The notes: generated by a model from the letters alone, not told the origin. A DNA stretch of 64,000 nt from Gammaproteobacteria bacterium (GCA_002711845.1 PASF01000005.1:157289-221288), one strand, 5' to 3'; shown: positions 25,069 to 34,589, counted from the first letter of the stretch. Program-made: numbers and translations.

Positions 25069-26256
25069 ATGCACCGATGCTTCATGCCTGTTATTGCCGC
25101 ACTTGTACTTTACGCCGGTGTTGCCGCGCCCGTTCACGCGCAGGGCCGACCCATGCCCTTTCCGTTGCCGGACGGACCTGTGGAGATCGCGACGGTCAAT
25201 GCGGATATGACGGCCACCGTCATCGCGCAGGGCATCCCCCGGCCTTTCGGCTTCGAGATACTGACCAATGGCGACATCCTGATCACCGATCGCTACACCC
25301 CCGCGCTTCGGGTGGTCCGCAACGATGTGCTTGATCCGGAACCGCTCGGCGGCCTGCCGGCCATTCGCACCGGTTTCCACTCCGGGCTGCTTGATGTCAT
25401 TGCGCATCCGCAGTTTGCCGACAACGGCTGGATTTATCTCAGCTACCACACCGCCTTGGCCACCGAGGGTGAGTACGCCATCACGGTCGGCCGCGGGCGC
25501 TACGACGGTGGCGACGCGCTCAGGGATTTCGAACAGCTGTTTATCGGCACACCGATGACCATTTCCGGCGGCTCACGTATGGTGTTTGCGCCTGATGGCA
25601 CACTCTTTGTGACCGTCGGTGGCGCCATGGATCGACGGCCGCTGGCGCAGGACCTGATGCGACTGGAAGGCAAAGTGCTGCGACTGAATGACGATGGCAG
25701 CATACCCGCAGACAACCCCTTTATCGGTCGCGCCGATGTGCGGCCGGAGATCTATTCTTACGGACACCGCGATCAGTATGCGGTGGCGATTCACCCGGAG
25801 ACCGACCAGCTGTTTCACGCCGAACTGGGCCCGCTGGGCGGCGACAAGCTCAATGTCATCAAGGCTGGTGGCAACTACGGCTGGCCGCTGTATGGCTACG
25901 GCAGCTACAACGACGGTGAACCGATGGACAAACTGCCACGCGAAGGCTTTGAGTCAGCGCTGCTGATCTGGCAACCGGGCATCGTGCCCTCCGGCTTGAT
26001 GTTCTACTCGGGCGACGCCTTCCCCCAATGGCAGGGCAACCTGTTCACCGGCAGCATTCAGCGCGGGCGCCTGCCCGGTAGCGGTGGCCTGGAGCGTATC
26101 GTGTTCAACGAGAACCTCTGGGAACTGCAGCGCGAAACCATGGCGACTGAATTGCACCAGCGCATTCGCGATGTTGCACAGGGGCCGGATGGCTTTATTT
26201 ATCTGCTGACCGAAGAAGACAATGGCGCCGTGATCCGGCTGCAACCGGCACAGTAA
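25069..26256 (+). CDS. Exported glucose/sorbosone dehydrogenase-like beta-propeller
   Basis: 395 residues with a signal peptide ending at AlaHisAla (about residue 23). The six-bladed propeller is marked by GFEILTNGDILITDR, VFAPDGTLFVTVGG, HRDQYAVAIHPETDQLFHAELGP, GGDKLNVIKAGGNYGWPLYGYG and IWQPGIVPSGLMFYSGDAFP, as in PQQ-dependent GSDH (COG2133). In active family members a His stands shortly before the GRLxFGPDG loop as base; here the aligned stretch reads TISGGSRMVF with Ser or Gly in its place, so catalysis may be altered or absent. It lies 84 bases after the dehalogenase-like gene. Confidence 0.85.
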   Translation: MHRCFMPVIAALVLYAGVAAPVHAQGRPMPFPLPDGPVEIATVNADMTATVIAQGIPRPFGFEILTNGDILITDRYTPALRVVRNDVLDPEPLGGLPAIRTGFHSGLLDVIAHPQFADNGWIYLSYHTALATEGEYAITVGRGRYDGGDALRDFEQLFIGTPMTISGGSRMVFAPDGTLFVTVGGAMDRRPLAQDLMRLEGKVLRLNDDGSIPADNPFIGRADVRPEIYSYGHRDQYAVAIHPETDQLFHAELGPLGGDKLNVIKAGGNYGWPLYGYGSYNDGEPMDKLPREGFESALLIWQPGIVPSGLMFYSGDAFPQWQGNLFTGSIQRGRLPGSGGLERIVFNENLWELQRETMATELHQRIRDVAQGPDGFIYLLTEEDNGAVIRLQPAQ

Positions 26257-26293
26257 TTACGATTGACGGGCACATCGCTTTCGGAGAATGTAA

Positions 26294-26683
26294 ATGCAAG
26301 ACACCCACAAAAATCTCAGGATAGCGGCCTGGATCATGGTTGTGCCCGCGACACTGTTTTTGCTGATGGCGGGCACCACCAAAATCCTGGGCGCCAACCC
26401 GCTGGCCAGTATTGATGCCATGGCGCCGTGGGTGTTCTGGATTGGCCTGGGTGAAGTCACCGCGGCCGTGCTTTACGCATTACCCAGAACGTCAATCATT
26501 GGCGCGCTGTTCCTGAGTGCACACCTGGGCGGCGCCATCCTGTTTCACATCATCAGGGGCGAAAACTTCTTTGGCCCCATCCTGACCAGTTTCTGGTTTC
26601 AGTCGCTGATGCTGGCCAGTGTGTGGGTGGTCGTGTTCTTGCGCTATCCGGGGATTGTTTCGAATTTCAGGGATGGCAAGTAA
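26294..26683 (+). CDS. DoxX-like small membrane protein
   Basis: 129 residues with four membrane helices and the family pattern FLLMAGTTKILG in the first helix, then GLGEVTAAVLYALP and HLGGAILFHIIRGE. The start at 26294 has GGAG eight bases upstream. DoxX-like proteins are linked to membrane redox or to sulfur and oxidant stress in some bacteria, but most have no defined role. It follows the sorbosone dehydrogenase-like gene by 37 bases and closes this plus-strand group. Confidence 0.82.
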   Translation: MQDTHKNLRIAAWIMVVPATLFLLMAGTTKILGANPLASIDAMAPWVFWIGLGEVTAAVLYALPRTSIIGALFLSAHLGGAILFHIIRGENFFGPILTSFWFQSLMLASVWVVVFLRYPGIVSNFRDGK

Positions 26684-26725
26684 TGCCAGCCGGTGTTAAA
26701 TGTCGGTCTCTGCAGGGTAAAAGTG

Positions 26726-26775
26726 CGCATTGTCTATCACTTGCCCCCATGTCAGTATAGGGCCTAGACAATGCG
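26726..26775. promoter_or_regulatory. Long imperfect stem-loop upstream of the dynamin-like gene
   Basis: CGCATTGTCTA (26726-26736) pairs perfectly with TAGACAATGCG (26765-26775); inside, GCCC and GGGC form a second short stem, giving a cruciform-like element in a 243-base gap with no gene. A further perfect repeat, GTTAGC-6-GCTAAC (26879-26896), lies nearer the start codon at 26927. Options are a terminator for the DoxX gene, an operator, or a small structured RNA. Confidence 0.45.
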
Positions 26776-26926
26776 ATAGTCTTCTCGACTCGTTATGGCG
26801 GTGCTCTTCTGGCTTTGTCACCACCAAGGAACCCCCATTTGGGATAGAGAGGCAATCTAATCCGATCATTTTCAGACTGTTAGCGAACCTGCTAACGCCG
26901 GTGTCTGACCCAAAGGAGGAAAGATT

Positions 26927-29005
26927 GTGAAGACCGATATGCAGGCTTTTTGTCAGGAACTGTCCAGGGAACTCGAGCCTTTCGGTGATGAGCTGCGACA
27001 AGCGCTATCCGACCTGCCTCCACGCAAAGATTTCACCAAGATTGATACTCAGGTCCTGGCGTTGCAGGAGATTCAGCAGCGGCTGTCCACGCTTAGAGCA
27101 AAAGTGAGCAAGCAAAGCACGTTTCTGCTGATTTTTGGCCCTCTCAAGAGCGGCAAATCCACCCTCATGAACGCACTGAGCGGTGCTTATGTGAGCGAGG
27201 TTTCCAGTCTGCCTGCCTACCCCGCATTGGTCTACGTTAAAAACGGCGAGCAGCGCCGCTTTGAGGCAACCGACTACGAAGGTGGCAGGCGTCAGTTCCC
27301 CGACAATGTCTCCATGGCCGAGGCCATTCAGAGAGATCATGCGCAATTGGCAGAGGCTATTGTTGCCGCGGAAAATACGGGTGAGACCTTCGACCCTCAA
27401 AAACACTACCCGCAGGCCATACGCCGGATGGATATCGAAGTGCCCGCTGCGAGCCTGGCTGAGTCCGGCTCCGTCCTGGTGGACACACCCGGGCTGTACA
27501 GCCGAATGCGGTTCGGCTATGACCAGATGACACGGGATTTCCGCGATACGGCAACGTGTGCCATCTTTGTGGTCAAGACCGACAACCTGTTCTTTGAAAA
27601 GGTATTCGAGGAATTCGAAGACCTGCTGAGCTGCTTCAGCCGCATATTTCTGGTGGCTAACATCGATTCATCGAAACAGGACCTGAGCCCGGATGGCACC
27701 CTCAAGCCCAGCCTGGAGAGCCTTGACCCTGACAAAATCATCGATTCTTTCCGATCACTGTCCATGAGTGCGACCCTGAGCGGCGCCATTGAAAGCGGAC
27801 AACTGAAAATCTACCCTATCGATTTGCAGAAGGCAGCGACCAGAACCTTGAGCCATGGTGATCACACGCCTTCTGATGTTGCGGGAGACGAGACCTCGCT
27901 GGCGGCGCCTCGCGACGATGGCTTTGACGAGTTTGTCGCGGACCTGACCGGCTATCTGAACAGCAGCGATTACTTCCACGATTTCAAACATGACAGCCTG
28001 CGTTTGGCCCGCGACCTGTCAGACGAAGCCGGCAAACTGGTGACGGGCAATGCCGTGACAGAGTTGCGTGAGGACATCCGGGAGCAACTGGAGCGCGAAC
28101 GGGCACGTCTGGCGGCGCTCCAGAACCTGGAACAGCAGAATTGGGAGCACGCTTTTAACACGCTTCAGGACACCAAAGGCCGTCTGCCCGAAGGCCTGAC
28201 CGAGCTCAATGCCGAGCAACTTGAAAAGTCCTGCCAGCAACAGATTTCAGCCTGGATGGACAGCAACGAAAGCTGGAATGAATTGTTGGCGCGCCTCAAT
28301 CCGCAAATTGAACAGGAGAGCGTCCGCCAATCCAGACTGTTGCTGGAGCACCTGCAGGAACAGTTAAAAGGTGAGCACGCCGGGGCAGAATTCACCGAGA
28401 CACAGCTGGCCGCGTTCCGCGACGCCGGCCTGCAGGTGGAGAAGACACTGGACGGATGCCTGCATGACCTCGGCAAAGGAACGCATGCCGTCAGTCCAAA
28501 AATGGAGGTGACCACAGAGGATATTCCTATTACCCGTGCTATGAGCGACTATCTGAAGTTTCGCAGTCGCAGTCGGGTGTGGCAGCAGGTATTCGGTGAC
28601 GACGGTGATCGCAGCGTCGAGCCAGCCGTCAAGCAATCGCGTCTTGGCAACGACAGCCTGGAGAAACTGCACGCCATAGCACGCGACGCCGTCAGTCGGC
28701 AGATGCCCGAGTTACTCCAACGCTACTCTGACGAGCTGGCGGATACGCACGTGAGCAAATGTGTTGCGGCGCTTGAGCAAAAAATCGCCGAGCTCAAGAC
28801 TGCGTCCGAGAAGTCCATCGCACCGCTGGAGTCGACCATGCAGTTTTGCCTGCGGGCACAGGACGTGTTCGACCGTATCAAGGCCAGCAGTACGCACTTC
28901 AGTCAAGAACTGGGCGAGCTGCAGAGTCAGCTGGACAGTGATCAGGCGGCGGCCAAGGCAAATGAGGTCGAGCCGCGGATCCAAGAAACAGTCGAGGAGG
29001 ACTGA
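26927..29005 (+). CDS. Dynamin-family GTPase
   Basis: 692 residues from the GTG at 26927, with AAAGGAGG nine bases upstream. The G1 loop GPLKSGKST is at 71-79, the G3 motif DTPG at 186-189 and a G4-like ANIDSS near 242, in place of a clean NKxD. Residues about 60-340 form the GTPase domain; the remaining half is helical and coiled (about 360-480 and 590-680), as in bacterial dynamin-like proteins. There is no transmembrane helix, so membrane binding would be peripheral. Such proteins remodel membranes, and some act in phage resistance or stress. It stands alone rather than with a partner dynamin. The C-terminal tail is acidic. Confidence 0.85.
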   Translation: MKTDMQAFCQELSRELEPFGDELRQALSDLPPRKDFTKIDTQVLALQEIQQRLSTLRAKVSKQSTFLLIFGPLKSGKSTLMNALSGAYVSEVSSLPAYPALVYVKNGEQRRFEATDYEGGRRQFPDNVSMAEAIQRDHAQLAEAIVAAENTGETFDPQKHYPQAIRRMDIEVPAASLAESGSVLVDTPGLYSRMRFGYDQMTRDFRDTATCAIFVVKTDNLFFEKVFEEFEDLLSCFSRIFLVANIDSSKQDLSPDGTLKPSLESLDPDKIIDSFRSLSMSATLSGAIESGQLKIYPIDLQKAATRTLSHGDHTPSDVAGDETSLAAPRDDGFDEFVADLTGYLNSSDYFHDFKHDSLRLARDLSDEAGKLVTGNAVTELREDIREQLERERARLAALQNLEQQNWEHAFNTLQDTKGRLPEGLTELNAEQLEKSCQQQISAWMDSNESWNELLARLNPQIEQESVRQSRLLLEHLQEQLKGEHAGAEFTETQLAAFRDAGLQVEKTLDGCLHDLGKGTHAVSPKMEVTTEDIPITRAMSDYLKFRSRSRVWQQVFGDDGDRSVEPAVKQSRLGNDSLEKLHAIARDAVSRQMPELLQRYSDELADTHVSKCVAALEQKIAELKTASEKSIAPLESTMQFCLRAQDVFDRIKASSTHFSQELGELQSQLDSDQAAAKANEVEPRIQETVEED

Positions 29006-29047
29006 ATGGCCTGAAATGCTGGCACCGCAGGCGATCAACAACAGTCT

Positions 29048-29767
29048 TCACCCATGCCGTTTTTTGGCGAAGTGGCCATGCAGCGGCAGACTGATGCCCA
29101 ATGTCATATAGATCCAGCCCGCCAGGACGATCAGGGAACCCGGCGCGACCAGTGCGATGACCAACCCTGTCAGTCCTGTCAGAGCCGGTATCAGCCAGGA
29201 TTCGATTTCATTACGTGTTTCGACTACTTCGGCGGAACTCAGGTTCAGCCACTCGCGCTTGCGGTAGGCATGCCAGTAGAGTGCGCTGATCAACATGCAC
29301 ATGACAAAAAAGCCAAATCCGTAGATGGCAAACACCGCTCGCATTTGCGTCCACGCCAATGGAAACGGAAATGGCAGGAGTTCATTGGAAAAATAGCCAA
29401 ACGCTGAGGCAAATAACACGCGCAGTGGGTAGACAACAATCAGAATCCCACAAACCAGCACCAGGGACAGTACCAAAGACGGGCCATCTTCAAGGCCGTA
29501 TCGGCGACTCCAGGCCCGATGCCCAAGCCAGAACATGATCACCTGAAAAAAGCTGGCAATAAAGGCAGGCGCGTTAAGCAATGCCTGCACGAACTCTTCG
29601 TAGTTCTGGGGCACATCATCGACGGAGATCACCAGCATGGTGACGGCAAAGGCAAACGCCGCATCCACGAACGTATCCAGCCGGGTCATGGCTTCGCCGC
29701 GCAGGAAAAAGCGTCCATGCTGGTTGAGTTCTGCCAGGCGTTGTTGATTCCAGGGGCTATCGGGCAT
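29048..29767 (-). CDS. TMEM175-like (DUF1211) potassium channel protein
   Basis: 239 residues with six membrane helices. The family signature in helix 1 is RLDTFVDAAFAFAVTMLV (the F-x3-D-x3-FA filter helix motif, about residues 26-43). Bacterial TMEM175 proteins assemble as tetramers of six-helix subunits and conduct potassium. The start at 29767 has AGGA eight bases upstream; a longer frame to 29821 overlaps the neighbouring gene and lacks such a site. The C-terminal tail is short and basic. It faces the dynamin gene tail to tail. Confidence 0.8.
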   Translation of the reverse strand: MPDSPWNQQRLAELNQHGRFFLRGEAMTRLDTFVDAAFAFAVTMLVISVDDVPQNYEEFVQALLNAPAFIASFFQVIMFWLGHRAWSRRYGLEDGPSLVLSLVLVCGILIVVYPLRVLFASAFGYFSNELLPFPFPLAWTQMRAVFAIYGFGFFVMCMLISALYWHAYRKREWLNLSSAEVVETRNEIESWLIPALTGLTGLVIALVAPGSLIVLAGWIYMTLGISLPLHGHFAKKRHG

Positions 29768-29799
29768 TGTGGTTATCCTGCAATTTCTTAATGGTCGGG

Positions 29800-30642
29800 C
29801 TAATTCGCCTTGATCGTCCACCTCTCATCTTCGCACAGGGCGCAGTTGTCACCGTCGAACATGCGCGCAGCTTCCTCGTCGTCGCGTAATTGCATTCTTA
29901 ACCAGGCGGTCATCACGCCACGATAGCTGCCGCCGGTCTGCATGGGTGCGAAATGGGTGGCGCCGCGCAAGGTGAGCCAGGTAACAGGCACGTCGGTGTT
30001 GTCGTAGATCGGCTGCTGATGGGTGGCAGGCGGCGCGGTGACATCGTCGGCGCCCGACAGCAGCAGCATGGGCCCGTGCTGGCCGCGCACAGCAGTGGGA
30101 TTGAAGCGTACGCCCTGAATATAAGGCTGCAGGGCGATAACAGTGCTGATGCGCAGGTCGCGGCCGAGCATGATGGCACCGGCGCCGCCCTGCGAGTGGC
30201 CGGCGGTGGCGATGCGAGCCGGATCGAGCCGGCCCTGGAAGGGGCCGGGCTCACTGTTCAGATTCAGGGCATGGTCCAGACAACGCGCCATTTCGCGGCC
30301 GCTGCCGGGATTGGGGCTCATGGCGGCGACCACCACAAAACCATGGCTGGCCCAGTGCTCAAGCAGGTCGCGGTAGGAAGCAGGACTGGTGCCGGTACCA
30401 TTGCCCCAGACAATAACAGGGTGGCGACCATAGTTCATGTTGATGGGATGAAAGATTCGGCAATGCGGACCACCGCGTGTGACATCGACGCCAGCATAGA
30501 CACCTATATCAAAATAGGATTGATGCAGAGCCTGATTGTCCAGCCTCGGGCCGGGCATGGCGGTGCAGGCACCAAGCACCAGGGCGCCCAGTGTGGCGAA
30601 CAGGCCATAACGGACCGTGTCTTTACATCGTAGCTCAGGCAT
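29800..30642 (-). CDS. Lipoprotein alpha/beta hydrolase, lipase/cutinase-like
   Basis: 280 residues from the ATG at 30642, which overlaps the end of the upstream diguanylate cyclase gene by eight bases. A lipobox LVLGAC (Cys about residue 26) predicts lipidation. The hydrolase domain has a nucleophile elbow GHSQGG, an acid in SGADDVTAPP and a His in GATHFAPM, the layout of dienelactone hydrolase/PET-hydrolase-like lipases; the WGNGTGTSPASY loop probably carries the oxyanion hole. The C-terminus has two Cys in CALCEDE that could pair. Substrate is not evident; an ester of a polymer or lipid is likely. Confidence 0.83.
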   Translation of the reverse strand: MPELRCKDTVRYGLFATLGALVLGACTAMPGPRLDNQALHQSYFDIGVYAGVDVTRGGPHCRIFHPINMNYGRHPVIVWGNGTGTSPASYRDLLEHWASHGFVVVAAMSPNPGSGREMARCLDHALNLNSEPGPFQGRLDPARIATAGHSQGGAGAIMLGRDLRISTVIALQPYIQGVRFNPTAVRGQHGPMLLLSGADDVTAPPATHQQPIYDNTDVPVTWLTLRGATHFAPMQTGGSYRGVMTAWLRMQLRDDEEAARMFDGDNCALCEDERWTIKAN

Positions 30643-32149
30643 GGCGTTTTCTGCGCTGCTGCTTGACGGCATACATGGCCTTGTCGGCGCTGGCGAGCAG
30701 ATCGTCTGCATCAGGCACTTCGCTGCCCTGCCAGCTGATGACGCCGACACTGGGACCGCCATACTCAATCGTCGCGCCAGGCAATTTGAACGTGCCGGTC
30801 ATGGCCTGCTCCAGGCGCCCGGCGATCGCGGACTCGGCGTTGTCGATCTGCTCGCCGTGATTCACCGCCACCAGAATGAATTCATCACCGCCGTAGCGGG
30901 CAGTCAGATCACCGGTGCGCGCGGTGGCCTGCAGACGCCGGGCAGTCTCCTGCAAAAAGTCATCACCCACATCGTGGCCATGGGTGTCGTTGATAAGCTT
31001 GAAACCGTCCAGATCGATGAACGCCACGTAGACCGCCTCCCCGGTACGGGCAGCGTGGCCCAGCAGGCGCTTCATTTCTTCCACCAGATAGCGCCGGTTG
31101 GGCAGCTCGGTCAACGGATCGTGACGCGCGTGCAGGGTGAGGGTGGCATTGGCGGTTTCCAGCAGTTCATGCTCATGGTGGCGCTCGGCAAACAGGGTCA
31201 GGACCTGCCAGCAGCTTTGCACCATGGCCTGCTCCGAGTCACTGATACTGTCTTCACTGCCAATCAGCAACACGCCGCCAAGCAGTTCTTCGCCGCTGGC
31301 GGCGGACATCATGAACAGCAGGCTTTGGTCAGACTGGCCGGCAGCGGTCAATGCCCGCTGCACATCGGCATCGGCGTAATTGGCTTTGATGAACAGGGGC
31401 TGGAAACCAATATTGGCACGCGCGTCATCCAGCAGGGTGCCAATCAGGGGCTCAAAGTCTTTCTGGCGGGCATGCAGGACGTGCGCCATGCCTCGCTCTG
31501 CCACAAAAGGCACTGTGGTCAGCCAGAAGCTGCGCGCCGCAAAGCTGCGGGCAACACCGGCCAGTAATTGCGGCAGGTCGGACGAAGACAGGCACATGGC
31601 ACCTACCTCGGCAATAAACTGCATTTCACTGGCACGGGCCTCGGCTGCCTCGGCCCGGTCAGTGGCCTCGCGGGCAATCTTCTCGCGCGACGCCTGTTGC
31701 GAAATCAGCCGGGAGAACAGATCAAGGACCTTGTTAACATCACTGCTGACATCCACTGCGTGGGCACTGGCGCCGCACAGGGTCCCGTAAAGTTCGCCGT
31801 CTTCAGTATACACCGGGCTGCTGAGATAGGTTTGCAGACCCAGAGCGGCCGCCGCTTCCGAGTCACCCCAGACTGATGGTACATCTTTGGTAAGGAAGCT
31901 TTTCTCCTGCAGCGCCCGTTTGCAAAGCGTATCGCTCCACGGCACGGTGAGGCCTTCGGGAATATTGAGATCACCGATATTGCGGGCGTACAGGATACGC
32001 TGCACGCCCTGCGCCTCATCAATGGTGGTCAGGTAGGTGCTTTCAAGATGTGTCATCTTTTCCAGCAGCTCCAGCATGGGCCGCGTCAGTTCTTCCAGAT
32101 TACCGGCCCGTGACACTGAATGTGCAAGGTACTCCAGTGTATCCGCCAT
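30635..32149 (-). CDS. Diguanylate cyclase with GAF sensor domains
   Basis: 504 residues, soluble. An N-terminal GAF domain (about 10-155), a short coiled coil (about 155-175), a second GAF-like domain (about 180-325) and a GGDEF domain (about 340-500). The active site is intact GGDEF (ARYGGDEFILV), and the RTGD inhibitory site precedes it by five residues, so synthesis of cyclic di-GMP with feedback inhibition is expected. It overlaps the lipase-like lipoprotein gene, suggesting they are made together. Ligand of the GAF domains unknown. Confidence 0.92.
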   Translation of the reverse strand: MADTLEYLAHSVSRAGNLEELTRPMLELLEKMTHLESTYLTTIDEAQGVQRILYARNIGDLNIPEGLTVPWSDTLCKRALQEKSFLTKDVPSVWGDSEAAAALGLQTYLSSPVYTEDGELYGTLCGASAHAVDVSSDVNKVLDLFSRLISQQASREKIAREATDRAEAAEARASEMQFIAEVGAMCLSSSDLPQLLAGVARSFAARSFWLTTVPFVAERGMAHVLHARQKDFEPLIGTLLDDARANIGFQPLFIKANYADADVQRALTAAGQSDQSLLFMMSAASGEELLGGVLLIGSEDSISDSEQAMVQSCWQVLTLFAERHHEHELLETANATLTLHARHDPLTELPNRRYLVEEMKRLLGHAARTGEAVYVAFIDLDGFKLINDTHGHDVGDDFLQETARRLQATARTGDLTARYGGDEFILVAVNHGEQIDNAESAIAGRLEQAMTGTFKLPGATIEYGGPSVGVISWQGSEVPDADDLLASADKAMYAVKQQRRKRHA

Positions 32150-32179
32150 TATTTCCCCCTCTGGCTGACGCGCCGTTTA

Positions 32180-33958
32180 CTAGAAATGGGCGCTGTCGCT
32201 CAACATGACATCTGAATCGCTCCACGCGTCAACAAGGCGCAGGCGCGCCAGGTCGGCTTCCCCGGCCTCGCCCGCCTGTTCCAGCGCGTCGGTCAGACCG
32301 TACAGCGCCCAGCCATTGTTTTGCAACAGTACCAGGTCTCTTTCAAAGACGTTGATCGCCTGGTTGTATTCGCCGGCCTCCAGGTGTGCCTGCCCCAGGA
32401 ACAGACGCATGGATTGCAGCCAGTCTGGCGGCTCCATGTAGCGCAGCGCATCCTGCAAAGCGACGGCCTCACGGAAGGCGTCAATGGCGTCCTGATGGTT
32501 GCCACGGGCGCTGGCGATTTCACCGGCCAGGGCGTGGGAGGCGATCGCCAGCATGTCACTGGTGGTGTTGATGGCGGCACGCTGGTTGTCGAGCACCGGG
32601 TTATTGCGTACCTCCTGCAGGGCGTCGTATTCGGCCTGGGCAGCGTCAATGTTCCCCTGCCGCAGATACGCGGCGCCGTGCATGTAGTTGAGCATGCCGG
32701 TCAGGTAGGGTTGCTCGGGTGCCGGGTTTTCCAGCGCCAGCAACTCGTCAAATCGCCCGAAGGCCTTCAGGGTCATCCAGTGCGCGACAACCGTGCGCAG
32801 ACCGCGCCCCTGGGTCAGAGCCTCCGGGTCGGCCATCGCCGCCATCGGCCCGGACACGTCAAGCGCGCGCTGGCTGTTGCCCTGCAGAATGCCGGCCCAG
32901 TGGATAAAGTTGGTGGCGTGACCACCGTGGTTGGTGGCGGACAGGAAATACGTGCCGGTGCGCGGCAGCGCCCGGTTGCCCCATTCGGCTACCACGGCAT
33001 CATCGGCGCTGAGCGAGCGCTGGTTGGTGGTGATGGCATCGTCGTAGCGGCCGACGCGCATGTAGATATGACCGGGCATGTGCACCATGTGTCCGGCCAT
33101 CGGCGTCAGTGATTCCAGCCGATCGGCCGACTCTTCTGCGCGGCCCGGCTCAAACGACGCTTCCAGCAGGTGGATATGCAGGTGGGTCAGACCCGGATGC
33201 CCGGGGTTCTGCGCCATGCCCTCCTCCATGACCTGCAGCGCACGTTCCACACCGGGAAGTGCGCTGCCGTCGTCAGGGTCGTAATAGGTCCAGGGGGTCG
33301 ACATCATGATGCCGTGTGACACCAGGAAAGCAGCCTCCAGGTCATCGGGGTTGTTGGCGTAATTGGCCTCTGCGGCGTCGATGAACGCCTGGGTACGGGC
33401 CGCGACTTCGGGGTACGTCTCGGTATCGAACAACGGCGCCAGTGCCTCTATCAGCCCCCGTTCGGCGTCGGGGCGTGTGTCACGGGCCGCCATGGCTGCG
33501 TTGATGGCGCTGCGCCCGGCAGCCATGGGGTCATCCGGTGCGCCACCGTAGCGGCTGTTGGGATTGGGCCCAATGGCCAGCGCCTTGCCCCAGTGAATCA
33601 TGGGATTGGCAGGCTCGAAACACAGCGCAGCATTGAACGAGGCGATGGCTTCGGGAAAATAGTAGCTGTAGGTCAAGCGCATGCCCTGATCAAAGTAGGC
33701 CTGGGTGGTTTCCATGGCGGTGCCGATACCGCGACTGTAGGTGCCCGAATTGCTGAGAATCGGCGCCAGCTCGTCAGCACAGGCAGCCATGTCCTGCAAC
33801 GCAATCTGGCTGATGGCAGGTGCGGGGGCGCGCACGGCAATGGTTTCTTGCGGCGCTGGCTCTTCGCTGCTGCAGGCGGCAAGGCCGAGCAGGGCGACGG
33901 CGGCGAGCAGTCGCGGGAGTCTGATGGGCAGGTAATTGATGGCGTCAGGGTGCGTCAC
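32180..33958 (-). CDS. Large TPR-repeat lipoprotein
   Basis: 592 residues starting with GTG at 33958. A lipobox LGLAAC (Cys about residue 29) marks lipidation. The mature protein is almost wholly helical: TPR-like units are visible around 90-125, 195-235, 255-275, 300-330 and 415-560 (for example LRQGNIDAAQAEYDAL and EAGEYNQAINVFERDL). A His-rich segment, HMPGHIYMRVGRYDDAI, and NHGGHATNFIHW are conserved in this type of exported TPR protein and might bind a metal. Function unknown; probably an envelope scaffold. It is read before the GAF-GGDEF gene, 30 bases away. Confidence 0.82.
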   Translation of the reverse strand: MTHPDAINYLPIRLPRLLAAVALLGLAACSSEEPAPQETIAVRAPAPAISQIALQDMAACADELAPILSNSGTYSRGIGTAMETTQAYFDQGMRLTYSYYFPEAIASFNAALCFEPANPMIHWGKALAIGPNPNSRYGGAPDDPMAAGRSAINAAMAARDTRPDAERGLIEALAPLFDTETYPEVAARTQAFIDAAEANYANNPDDLEAAFLVSHGIMMSTPWTYYDPDDGSALPGVERALQVMEEGMAQNPGHPGLTHLHIHLLEASFEPGRAEESADRLESLTPMAGHMVHMPGHIYMRVGRYDDAITTNQRSLSADDAVVAEWGNRALPRTGTYFLSATNHGGHATNFIHWAGILQGNSQRALDVSGPMAAMADPEALTQGRGLRTVVAHWMTLKAFGRFDELLALENPAPEQPYLTGMLNYMHGAAYLRQGNIDAAQAEYDALQEVRNNPVLDNQRAAINTTSDMLAIASHALAGEIASARGNHQDAIDAFREAVALQDALRYMEPPDWLQSMRLFLGQAHLEAGEYNQAINVFERDLVLLQNNGWALYGLTDALEQAGEAGEADLARLRLVDAWSDSDVMLSDSAHF

Positions 33959-34232
33959 GGGCGTGTCATCCTCGTTATTATTGGCCGGAAATCAGATAGT
34001 TGATACTGGTGACTATACGCTTGTCAGGGCGTGGCGCCAAGCATGAGAGGCGTGGGTCTTCGGGACCAACGGATTATTTTGAAGGCAATCATTTCGGCAC
34101 AAATGCGGATTATGAGCTATATCTGTTTGTCTGCTGCGACCTGGTTTGGCAATACGTTCCTGGCGAGCGACGGCTCGGGAGGTTCACGTTATCCCATTGG
34201 GGATTGCGAGGAGTGCAGTTGACGGTCAGTGT

Positions 34233-34589
34233 ATGAAAAATAGACAAATCAAGTATTTGTTGGCCTTTCTGGGACTGGTTGTTGCTCTGTTAGTCTTCAC
34301 GGTTGGCAGGGCAGCGACCATTCAGCCAATGCCAGTCTCTGCGGACGCGATATCGGCTTTTTTGTCAGTCATCGTGATTTCTTTAGTGATCACCGCCCGA
34401 TCTGACGCGCCATTGCGACAGGATATACGGACCATCCTCTTTGTGCTGGCCGGCCTGGTTGCCTATACCGCAGTCAAGTCGGCCCTCGCCAACACTATCG
34501 GCCTGTCTGGCTATTTCTCACTGACATTGGGCGCCATCGCGTCAGCCGTTCTGCATTGCTCAATCCATGCACTCACGCAAAATCAATAA
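34233..34589 (+). CDS. Small membrane protein of unknown function
   Basis: 118 residues from the ATG at 34233, with about four hydrophobic segments (12-30, 47-62, 74-90, 95-112) and a basic N-terminus (MKNRQIKY). No family is recognised. The end overlaps the convergent acetyltransferase gene by 17 bases. The 274-base stretch upstream (33959-34232) separates it from the divergent TPR gene; I see no other gene or clear signal in it. Confidence 0.6.
   Translation: MKNRQIKYLLAFLGLVVALLVFTVGRAATIQPMPVSADAISAFLSVIVISLVITARSDAPLRQDIRTILFVLAGLVAYTAVKSALANTIGLSGYFSLTLGAIASAVLHCSIHALTQNQ

Noticed and set aside
26726..26775. Further attC site upstream of the dynamin-like gene
   Set aside because: It has a good dyad but no R-box core (RYYYAAC/GTTRRRY) and the neighbouring genes are ordinary chromosomal ones.
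30617..31567. 316-codon plus-strand frame opposite the GAF-GGDEF gene
   Set aside because: Antisense shadow of a gene with intact GGDEF and I-site.
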